Of a stretch of DNA of 6,720 bases, positions 1 through 4,639 are shown piece after piece (position 1 is the stretch's first letter; every line of letters starts with the position of its first letter). The position numbers and the translations under genes are program-made. This DNA comes from Campylobacteraceae bacterium (GTDB lineage: Bacteria; Campylobacterota; Campylobacteria; Campylobacterales; Sulfurovaceae). The DNA lies in NCBI GenBank assembly GCA_027002755.1, contig JALWZI010000104.1:1-6720 (forward strand), written 5' to 3'. A model generated the notes under the pieces. It saw only the letters and a program-made list of their open reading frames with translations, was not told where the DNA came from and did not search any database.

Positions 1-1
1 G

Positions 2-1699
2 GTCCAGAGTGCGGCCCTCAAGCTCGTCGTCGACCGCGAACGGGAGATCAAGGCCTTCAAACCCGAAGAGTACTGGAGCATCCAGGGGATCTTCGAAAAG
101 AGTATCGAGGCCGATATCTACAGCTTCGAGGGCAAAAAGATCGAAAAGATGACCCTCAAAAACGGGGAGGCGGCCCAGCGCATCGTCCAGTCGGCCAAAG
201 AGGAGGCTTTCAAGGTCGGCTCCATCGAAACCGCCCGCCGCAAGAGCAAGACGCCGCCTCCCTTTATGACCTCCACTCTCCAGCAGGCCGCCTCCACTCA
301 GCTCGGTTTCTCTCCCAAAAAGACCATGATGGTGGCCCAAAAGCTCTATGAAGGGGTCAAGACCCACAAGGGGACGATGGGGGTCATCACCTATATGCGG
401 ACCGACAGCCTCAACCTGGCCAAAGAGGCTGTGGCCGAGGCACGGCACTTTATCCAGGAGCGGTTCGGCGACCGCTACCTGCCCGCCAAACCCAAATACT
501 ACGCCTCCAAAGCCAAGGGAGCCCAGGAGGCCCACGAGGCGATCCGTCCCACAATGACCGAGTTCACGCCGGAGAAGGCGGCCAAATATCTGGCCCCTGA
601 CGAGCTCAAACTCTACCGCCTCATCTACAACCGCTTCCTGGCCTGCCAGATGACCGAGGCGGAGTTCGAAACCCAGACGATCCTCTTCGAGGGTGAGAAA
701 TCGGTCTTCAAAGCTACAGGCCGTAAGCTGATCTTCGACGGTTTCTACCGCGTCACCGGCTATAGCGAAAAGGACAAACTCCTTCCCGAGCTCCAGGAGA
801 AACAGCCGGTGGAGCTGAGCGATATCAAAGCGGAACAGCACTTCACTGAGCCGCCGCCGCGCTACAATGAAGCGAGCCTCATCAAAAAGCTCGAATCCCT
901 GGGGATCGGCCGCCCAAGCACCTATGCACCGACGATCACGATCCTGCAGAACCGCAAATACATCGAGATCGAAAAGAAGCGGATCCACCCCACCGAGATC
1001 GCCTTTACCGTCATCGAGATGCTGGAGAAGCACTTCCCGGAGATCGTTGACAGCAACTTCACCGCCCGGATGGAAGAGACCCTGGACAAGATCGCCGAAG
1101 GCAAAGAGGACTGGCAGAAGGTCCTGCTGGAGTTCTACGAACCCTTCATCGAAAAGATCGCCGAGGGGAAAAAGTCGATCCCTTCGCTCAAGGTGGCCGA
1201 ACCCATCGGAGAGAAGTGCCCCGAATGCGGATCGGAGCTGCTCAAACGCAAAGGGCGCTACGGGGAGTTCATCGCCTGCAGCAACTTCCCCAAGTGCCGC
1301 TACAGCCGCAATCTCGACGGCACCGAACCGGAAAAGCCCGAAGCAACGGATGAGATCTGCGACAAATGCGGCGCCCCCATGGTGATCAAGAACTCCCGTC
1401 GGGGTAAATTCCTCGCCTGCAGCGCCTACCCCAAGTGCAAAAACGCCAAACCCCTCACCCCGCCTAAAGAGCTGGAGGTCCCCTGCCCCGAGTGCGGCGG
1501 CAAGCTTATCGAGCGCCAGGGGCGCCGCGGCACCTTCTACGGCTGCGCCAATTACCCCAAATGTAAATTCATCGCCAACTTCGAACCGGTGAACAGAAAG
1601 TGCCCCGAATGCGGCTACCTGATGGGGGTCAAACACCTCAAGAGCGGGGATGTCCATTTCTGTTTCAAATGCAAACACAAAGAGGCAGTTTCCGACTGA
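2..1699 (+). CDS. topA: DNA topoisomerase I (type IA), 3' part, start upstream of window
   Basis: Relaxes negatively supercoiled DNA by single-strand cleavage through a 5'-phosphotyrosine. The reading frame is open from base 2, so the gene enters from outside; 565 residues are visible and the N-terminal Toprim domain is mostly missing. Numbering from base 2, the first residues (VQSAALKLVVDRE) match the conserved helix after the Toprim domain. PFMTSTLQQAAS is at about 85-98. The active-site motif ITYMRTDS holds the catalytic Tyr at about 131 (bases 392-394) and the conserved Arg two residues on. HEAIRPT is at about 178-184 and RYNEASLIKKLE...GIGRPSTYA at about 287-309. The C-terminus carries four cysteine-cluster zinc ribbons beginning near residues 406, 453, 495 and 534 (bases 1217, 1358, 1484, 1601); the first three are CxxCG...C...PKC and the last is a shorter CPECG...CFKCKHK. 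These bind single-stranded DNA in the family. No sign of damage. Identification is very secure. Confidence 0.97.
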   Translation, partial: VQSAALKLVVDREREIKAFKPEEYWSIQGIFEKSIEADIYSFEGKKIEKMTLKNGEAAQRIVQSAKEEAFKVGSIETARRKSKTPPPFMTSTLQQAASTQLGFSPKKTMMVAQKLYEGVKTHKGTMGVITYMRTDSLNLAKEAVAEARHFIQERFGDRYLPAKPKYYASKAKGAQEAHEAIRPTMTEFTPEKAAKYLAPDELKLYRLIYNRFLACQMTEAEFETQTILFEGEKSVFKATGRKLIFDGFYRVTGYSEKDKLLPELQEKQPVELSDIKAEQHFTEPPPRYNEASLIKKLESLGIGRPSTYAPTITILQNRKYIEIEKKRIHPTEIAFTVIEMLEKHFPEIVDSNFTARMEETLDKIAEGKEDWQKVLLEFYEPFIEKIAEGKKSIPSLKVAEPIGEKCPECGSELLKRKGRYGEFIACSNFPKCRYSRNLDGTEPEKPEATDEICDKCGAPMVIKNSRRGKFLACSAYPKCKNAKPLTPPKELEVPCPECGGKLIERQGRRGTFYGCANYPKCKFIANFEPVNRKCPECGYLMGVKHLKSGDVHFCFKCKHKEAVSD

Positions 1700-1708
1700 A
1701 GTCGGAAA
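1689..1708 (+). terminator. hairpin across the topA stop codon, possible terminator
   Basis: TTTCCGAC (1689-1696) and GTCGGAAA (1701-1708) are perfect inverse complements around a TGAA loop that contains the TGA stop of topA. An 8-bp stem directly at a gene end suggests a 3'-end or mRNA-stabilising role. There is no T-run after it, so it is not a classical Rho-independent terminator on the plus strand. It is the only convincing hairpin at the end of topA. Confidence 0.35.
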
Positions 1709-1709
1709 A

Positions 1710-1730
1710 GTGAGGAGTGAGGAATGAGGG
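1710..1730. repeat. heptanucleotide tandem array A (GTGAGGA type)
   Basis: Three adjacent seven-base units directly after the topA end hairpin: GTGAGGA (1710-1716), an identical copy (1717-1723), then ATGAGGG (1724-1730). The reverse complement of this unit is the same word family as array D at the other end of the gap (CCTCATT type). Three units alone would be weak evidence; the case comes from four further arrays with the same period in the same gap. Confidence 0.7.
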
Positions 1731-1732
1731 GA

Positions 1733-1782
1733 TTTCGTCGTTTGTCGTTTGAACGGGGCTTCGCCCCTCTTTGTCGTTCGAA
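1733..1782. repeat. GGGGC-TTC-GCCCC hairpin flanked by 13-base direct repeats
   Basis: GGGGC (1755-1759) and GCCCC (1763-1767) pair around a TTC loop. The hairpin is flanked by TTTGTCGTTTGAA (1741-1753) and TTTGTCGTTCGAA (1770-1782), which differ at one base and start 29 bases apart. The bases before the hairpin also show a loose seven-base rhythm: TTTCGTC at 1733, GTTTGTC at 1740, GTTTGAA at 1747. It could be a small structured repeat element. The hairpin is followed by only three Ts interrupted by C, so its terminator value is low. Confidence 0.5.
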
Positions 1783-1790
1783 TTTTATCG

Positions 1791-1818
1791 ACAGTCGACA
1801 GTCGGCAGTCGGCAGTGA
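1791..1818. repeat. heptanucleotide tandem array B (ACAGTCG type)
   Basis: Four seven-base units: ACAGTCG at 1791 and 1798, GCAGTCG at 1805 and GCAGTGA at 1812. The last copies drift but keep the seven-base register. The consensus word differs from arrays A, C, D and E, so the arrays share their period rather than their sequence. Confidence 0.8.
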
Positions 1819-1845
1819 GGGTGCCCTCGGTGCTGTAATTGAAAA

Positions 1846-1885
1846 GAGGGGGTTTGCCCTCCATTTTGCGGGAATAAATTCCCGC
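1846..1885. repeat. pair of small palindromes (GAGGG..CCCTC and GCGGGAAT..ATTCCCGC)
   Basis: GAGGG (1846-1850) can pair with CCCTC (1857-1861). Seven bases later GCGGGAAT (1868-1875) and ATTCCCGC (1878-1885) form a near-perfect 18-base palindrome, giving a 7-bp stem with a TAAA loop. The second is followed by CTCC and a run of A on the plus strand. It is therefore not a plus-strand intrinsic terminator. The A/T-rich centre with G/C-rich arms is typical of dispersed intergenic palindromes; no other copy lies in this window. Confidence 0.55.
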
Positions 1886-1900
1886 CTCCAAAAAACTGCG

Positions 1901-1929
1901 TTGCACAGTAACGTCTTTTACCATTTAAT
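1901..1929 (+). promoter_or_regulatory. weak sigma70-like promoter candidate for yihY-modE
   Basis: TTGCAC (1901-1906) is followed after 17 bases by TTTAAT (1924-1929). The -10 box matches TATAAT at five of six positions; the -35 matches TTGACA at only three. It is the best-spaced pair I found in the gap before yihY, but the region is AT-rich and the match could be chance. If real, the mRNA leader would run through arrays C, D and E. Confidence 0.25.
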
Positions 1930-1940
1930 TTTCAATCAAT

Positions 1941-1968
1941 TACTAGTTACTAGTTACTCATTAATAGT
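1941..1968. repeat. heptanucleotide tandem array C (TACTAGT type)
   Basis: Four seven-base units: TACTAGT at 1941 and 1948, TACTCAT at 1955 and TAATAGT at 1962. The third unit is intermediate between this word and the CTCAT words of array D, suggesting the arrays evolve by local slippage and mixing. TACTAGT contains CTAG, which is rare in many bacterial genomes, yet it appears twice here. Confidence 0.8.
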
Positions 1969-1981
1969 TTCAAAAATTCGG

Positions 1982-2011
1982 TTCCTCATTCCTCATTTCT
2001 CATTCCTCATT
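1982..2011. repeat. heptanucleotide tandem array D (TTCCTCA type)
   Basis: Four seven-base units: TTCCTCA at 1982, 1989 and 2003, with one variant TTTCTCA at 1996. Bases 1984-1995 are the exact inverse complement of 1718-1729 in array A, so the two arrays stand in inverted orientation near the two ends of the gap. Confidence 0.88.
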
Positions 2012-2017
2012 AAAAAT

Positions 2018-2048
2018 CTACCCACTACCCACTACCCACTACCCACTA
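2018..2048. repeat. heptanucleotide tandem array E (CTACCCA type)
   Basis: Four perfect seven-base units, CTACCCA at 2018, 2025, 2032 and 2039, plus a partial unit CTA at 2046-2048. It is the most regular array in the window and ends 28 bases before the yihY start codon. Perfect copies imply recent expansion or active slippage. The arrays resemble the short tandemly repeated heptamers known from cyanobacterial intergenic DNA, in kind rather than by demonstrated homology. Confidence 0.92.
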
Positions 2049-2076
2049 AAAACTTCATCGCTTCGAGAAGCCCAAA

Positions 2077-2895
2077 ATGCTGAAAGAGAAAAAATCCCTC
2101 CTCAAAGAGTACTGGCTCTTCATCCGGGATTTTTTCAAAGATCTCTTCGACGACCGGCTCGGCTTCTATGCCGCCAGCATGAGCTGGAGCACCCTCTTTT
2201 TCATCATCCCTTTCATGGTGATCCTGCTGGTGCTCTTCACCCATATGCCGATCTTCGACACCGCCTACGGAAAGCTCCACGAACTCATCGCCAAAAACCT
2301 GGTCTCCTCCGACTCCGCCACCATTATGGCCCATATCGATCAGTTCGTGGCCAATGCCGACAAACTGGGCTATATCGGTATCGGCTATGTCTTTGTCGCC
2401 GCGGTGCTCTTCTTCAAAGACTACGACTTCATCGTCAACGACATTTTCGAAACACCCCAGCGGAGTGCGTGGGGGGCCTTTCGCACCTATTTCTTTCTGC
2501 TGCTCTTTCTGCCGCTGATGCTGGGGAGTTCCTTCTGGCTCTCCCGCAAGATCCAGACGACCCTGGAAGCGATGGGAATCGCGGGAACCCTGCATGTCTA
2601 CTACCTCTTCCCCTATCTGATCATCTGGCTGCTCTTCTACCTCGCCTACCAGTTCTCCCCGAGGGGCCACGTCTCCCCCCGTGCCTCTCTGACCAGCTCC
2701 TTCATCGCTTCGTTGATCTGGTATCTGGCCAAAAGCGGCTTTCTTTTCTATATCCTCTACAACAAGACCTACACCAGTATCTACGGCGGGCTCAGCACTC
2801 TGCTCTTTTTCTTCCTCTGGATCTATATCTCCTGGGCGATCTTTCTCCACGGACTGCGGTTCTGCTATCTCCTGGACAAGGACGAAGAGGAATGA
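2077..2895 (+). CDS. YihY/BrkB-family inner-membrane protein
   Basis: A 272-residue polytopic membrane protein of the YihY/BrkB family (historically, and doubtfully, annotated ribonuclease BN). Its molecular role is not established; envelope or transport roles are usually proposed. Six hydrophobic segments are visible at about 37-55, 98-113, 137-155, 174-192, 204-228 and 236-260. A charged amphipathic N-terminus with FFKDLFDDRLGFYAASMSW (about 19-37) precedes them; this helix leading into the first membrane segment is the family hallmark. The acidic C-terminus (DKDEEE) is probably cytoplasmic. Length is near that of E. coli YihY (about 290). The ATG at 2077 has a modest purine stretch, GAGAAG, six bases upstream. 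The stop overlaps the start of modE, so the two genes should be co-translated, though no functional link to molybdate is known. Family assignment is good; function is open. Confidence 0.88.
   Translation: MLKEKKSLLKEYWLFIRDFFKDLFDDRLGFYAASMSWSTLFFIIPFMVILLVLFTHMPIFDTAYGKLHELIAKNLVSSDSATIMAHIDQFVANADKLGYIGIGYVFVAAVLFFKDYDFIVNDIFETPQRSAWGAFRTYFFLLLFLPLMLGSSFWLSRKIQTTLEAMGIAGTLHVYYLFPYLIIWLLFYLAYQFSPRGHVSPRASLTSSFIASLIWYLAKSGFLFYILYNKTYTSIYGGLSTLLFFFLWIYISWAIFLHGLRFCYLLDKDEEE
2878..2895 (+). promoter_or_regulatory. modE ribosome binding site and ATGA overlap with yihY stop
   Basis: AAGGA (2878-2882) lies nine bases before ATG 2892, inside the last codons of yihY. The ATG and the yihY TGA share bases as ATGA (2892-2895). 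This supports 2892 as the modE start, rather than in-frame codons further upstream inside yihY, and predicts translational coupling. Confidence 0.75.
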
Positions 2896-3668
2896 AGGTC
2901 CGGGGAAATCTCTGGTTCGAAGATCGTGAACGGGCCTGGTTCGGTCCGGGACGGATCGAGCTGCTGGAGCAGATCGACCGGTACGGCTCCATCGCCAAAG
3001 CGGCCAAAGCCATGGGAATGAGCTACAAATCCGCCTGGGAAGCCCTCAACGAAATGAACGCCGCCGAGGGGGAACCTCTGGTGATCCGCAGCACCGGCGG
3101 CAGCGGAGGGGGCGGAACCCGGCTCACCCCCAAAGGGCACGAATATATCCGGATCTACCGGGAGCTTCAGACTCTGCAGCAGAAGCTCTTCGATCTCTTG
3201 GAGCGCCAGAGCGATTCCCTGGAGGATCTCCTGGCGCTGGGACGGCGGCTGACCCTCCAGACCAGTGCCCGCAATCAGTGGTTCGCCACGGTGGAGTCCC
3301 TCGAATGCGATGCGGTAGGCTGCCGGATCCGTCTGAATGTCGAAGAGTCCTTCAGTTTGGATGCCTTCATCACCCGCACCAGCGCGCAGCGGATGGGCCT
3401 GGAACCCGGCACGCCGGTCTATATCTTGGCCAAAAGCGGCTGGGTCCGCCTCCACGCCGCCAAACCCGAAACGGAGGTTTCCAATCTCCTCCCCTGCACC
3501 GTGGAGAGTCTCAAAGAGGGCATACAACAGAGAGAGGTCCATCTACGACTCCCCGGCAGCCAGCCTCTGATCGCTCTCCTCCCCCACGAGTCAGAACTCT
3601 CCACCCTTCAATCGGGTGAGAAACTCTACGCCTCTATCGACCCCGAACAGATCATCCTGGCTCGCTAA
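2892..3668 (+). CDS. modE: molybdate-responsive transcriptional regulator ModE
   Basis: Cytoplasmic DNA-binding sensor that, with molybdate bound, represses molybdate uptake genes. The 258 residues compare well with about 262 for E. coli ModE. Residues about 17-80 form a winged helix: IELLEQIDRYGSIAKAAKAMGMSYKSAWEAL is helix-turn-helix, and RSTGGSGGGGTRLTP is the glycine-rich wing typical of ModE. About 84-115 is a helical linker likely to dimerise. Two Mop/TOBE ligand domains follow: about 124-190, opening with the ModE signature TSARNQWF, and about 196-258, with LPCTVESLKEG and a GEKLYASIDPEQIILA end. The ATG at 2892 is chosen because the open frame further upstream lies inside yihY and encodes nothing ModE-like. 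It sits immediately upstream of modABC, whose promoter carries a probable ModE box. All domains are intact. Tungstate may also be bound. Confidence 0.94.
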   Translation: MKVRGNLWFEDRERAWFGPGRIELLEQIDRYGSIAKAAKAMGMSYKSAWEALNEMNAAEGEPLVIRSTGGSGGGGTRLTPKGHEYIRIYRELQTLQQKLFDLLERQSDSLEDLLALGRRLTLQTSARNQWFATVESLECDAVGCRIRLNVEESFSLDAFITRTSAQRMGLEPGTPVYILAKSGWVRLHAAKPETEVSNLLPCTVESLKEGIQQREVHLRLPGSQPLIALLPHESELSTLQSGEKLYASIDPEQIILAR

Positions 3669-3671
3669 TCT

Positions 3672-3700
3672 TTAACTTTCACCTAAAGATATGTTATGAT
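3672..3700 (+). promoter_or_regulatory. sigma70-like promoter of modABC
   Basis: TTAACT (3672-3677) and TATGAT (3695-3700) are separated by 17 bases, with four of six matches at -35 and five of six at -10. Transcription would start near 3706-3709, giving a leader of about 30 bases before the modA ATG. The placement just upstream of the inverted repeat at 3706-3729 fits a repressor-controlled promoter. Confidence 0.6.
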
Positions 3701-3705
3701 CGGAT

Positions 3706-3729
3706 CGTTATTTCCAAAAATACATAACG
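3706..3729. promoter_or_regulatory. probable ModE operator (CGTTAT-N12-ATAACG)
   Basis: CGTTAT (3706-3711) and ATAACG (3724-3729) are perfect inverse complements with a 12-base AT-rich spacer. From memory, E. coli and other ModE boxes have the same half-sites, CGTTAT and ATAACG, with comparable spacing; the TACATAACG right half is especially close to what I recall from the E. coli modA operator. It lies over the expected transcription start and just upstream of the modA start codon. Bound ModE-molybdate would therefore block transcription of the transporter. The gene for ModE ends only 37 bases upstream. Confidence 0.75.
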
Positions 3730-3738
3730 GTGATTTCG

Positions 3739-4575
3739 ATGAAAAAGATTCCTCTACAGTTTGTCTTTCTGCTACTCGGACTTTGGGCTGAGACACCGCG
3801 ACTCCTGATCTTCGCCGGCAGCGCCAGCAAACCTCCCACACAGGAGGCGGCCCGTGTCTTCACCGAAAAGACCGGGATCCCCGTGGACCTGGTCTTTGGC
3901 GGATCGGGCTATGTGCTCAGCCAGATGAAGCTCACCCGGAAAGGGGATCTCTACTTCCCCGGATCCTCCGACTATATGGAGATCGCCAAACGGCAGCATC
4001 TCGTCGATCCCAAAAGTGAAAAGATTATCGTCTATCTGGTCCCCGCCATCACCGTCGCCAAAGGCAATCCCAAACGGATCCACTCGCTGGAAGATCTCAC
4101 CCGCCCCGGGATCAAAGTGGCCATCGCCAATCCCGACGGTGTCTGTCTCGGTACCTATGCCGTGGAGATCCTGGAAAAGAACTTCACCCCGGAGCAGAAA
4201 AAGGCCTTTCGAAAGAATCTGATCAACTACACCGCCTCCTGCGCCAAAACCGCTACCGCCGTCAGTCTCCATCAGGTGGATGCGGTGATCGGCTGGCGGG
4301 TCTTCGGCCACTGGGATCCCAAGCGTATCGAAACCGTCCCCATCAAAGCCTCCCGACTGGTTCGTATCGGCTACATCCCCATCGCCGTCTCCCGTTTCAG
4401 CCGCCACCCCGAACTGGCCAAACGCTTCATCGATTTTCTCCTCTCCCCCGAAGGGCGAAAGATCTTCGCCAGATACCACTACTTCCCCTCCCCGCAGGCC
4501 GCCGAAAAGTGGATCGGAGCGAAGAAACCCGTCGGCGGAGAGTATAAAGTCCCCAAAGAGTGGATTGCCCAATGA
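3739..4575 (+). CDS. modA: molybdate/tungstate ABC transporter periplasmic binding protein ModA
   Basis: Periplasmic oxyanion receptor delivering substrate to ModB. From the ATG at 3739 it has 278 residues, typical of ModA. Residues 1-17 (MKKIPLQFVFLLLGLWA) form a short signal peptide with probable cleavage after LWA. The mature part opens with RLLIFAGSASKPP, where the Ser-rich loop at 27-30 is expected to bind oxyanion. VDLVFGGSG (about 49-57), DLYFPGSSDY (about 70-79), VAIANPDGVCLGTYA (127-141) and DAVIGWRV (181-188) follow the bilobed solute-binding fold. The C-terminus has the usual FIDFLLSPEGRKIFARYHYF. A GTG at 3730 would also be in frame, but it starts in the right half of the operator and adds only MIS; ATG is preferred. 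The Shine-Dalgarno is weak (CGGTGA). The binding loop differs from E. coli ModA (AAASLT type), so specificity between molybdate and tungstate is unresolved. modE and modBC neighbours support the role. Confidence 0.88.
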   Translation: MKKIPLQFVFLLLGLWAETPRLLIFAGSASKPPTQEAARVFTEKTGIPVDLVFGGSGYVLSQMKLTRKGDLYFPGSSDYMEIAKRQHLVDPKSEKIIVYLVPAITVAKGNPKRIHSLEDLTRPGIKVAIANPDGVCLGTYAVEILEKNFTPEQKKAFRKNLINYTASCAKTATAVSLHQVDAVIGWRVFGHWDPKRIETVPIKASRLVRIGYIPIAVSRFSRHPELAKRFIDFLLSPEGRKIFARYHYFPSPQAAEKWIGAKKPVGGEYKVPKEWIAQ

Positions 4576-4637
4576 ATGTCACACGGCGCCCCGCCTCCTC
4601 AACACTCAATGCGCAGCGCTCAACACTCGAATCATGA
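4572..4637 (+). CDS. possible 21-codon coupling mini-ORF between modA and modB
   Basis: ATG at 4572 overlaps the modA TGA as ATGA, and the frame runs 21 codons to a TGA at 4635-4637 that overlaps the modB ATG (4634) as ATGA. The peptide is basic and Ser/Thr-rich, with STL occurring twice, seven residues apart, and has no recognised domain. modB itself has no Shine-Dalgarno sequence, so ribosomes ending this mini-ORF could reinitiate on modB. A short open frame in G/C-rich DNA is not rare by chance, so the double overlap is the main evidence. It could instead be a non-functional spacer. Confidence 0.35.
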   Translation: MNVTRRPASSTLNAQRSTLES

Positions 4638-4639
4638 AT
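4598..4639. repeat. degenerate heptanucleotide array F in the modA-modB spacer
   Basis: CTCAACA occurs at 4598 and again at 4619, exactly 21 bases (three units) later. The units between and after keep the seven-base register in degenerate form: CTCAATG (4605), CGCAGCG (4612), CTCGAAT (4626) and CATGAAT (4633). The ten-base word CTCAACACTC is exact in both places. The period equals that of arrays A-E in the topA-yihY gap. The last unit contains the modB start codon. Confidence 0.65.

Noticed and set aside
1710..2048. CRISPR array
   Set aside because: Units are seven bases with no spacers and different words per array; no cas genes nearby.
1724..2083. 119-codon open frame across the topA-yihY gap
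   Set aside because: It reads through all the heptamer arrays, giving low-complexity peptides (for example PTTHYPLPTK), has no domain or ribosome binding site, and overlaps the yihY start.
2032..2850. Long minus-strand open frame opposite yihY
   Set aside because: Codon-bias shadow of yihY; acidic, Gly/Gln-rich translation without a domain.
2469..2891. Upstream extension of the modE frame inside yihY
   Set aside because: Frame shadow of yihY; ModE begins naturally at ATG 2892 with a Shine-Dalgarno at 2878-2882.
3730..3738. GTG at 3730 as the modA start
   Set aside because: It overlaps the right half of the operator and has no better ribosome binding site; ATG 3739 gives a standard MKK signal peptide.
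4565..4633. TTG at 4565 as the modB start
   Set aside because: It would add 23 hydrophilic residues partly encoded by the repeat array before a normal ModB N-terminus. Not excluded, since ATG 4634 lacks a Shine-Dalgarno.
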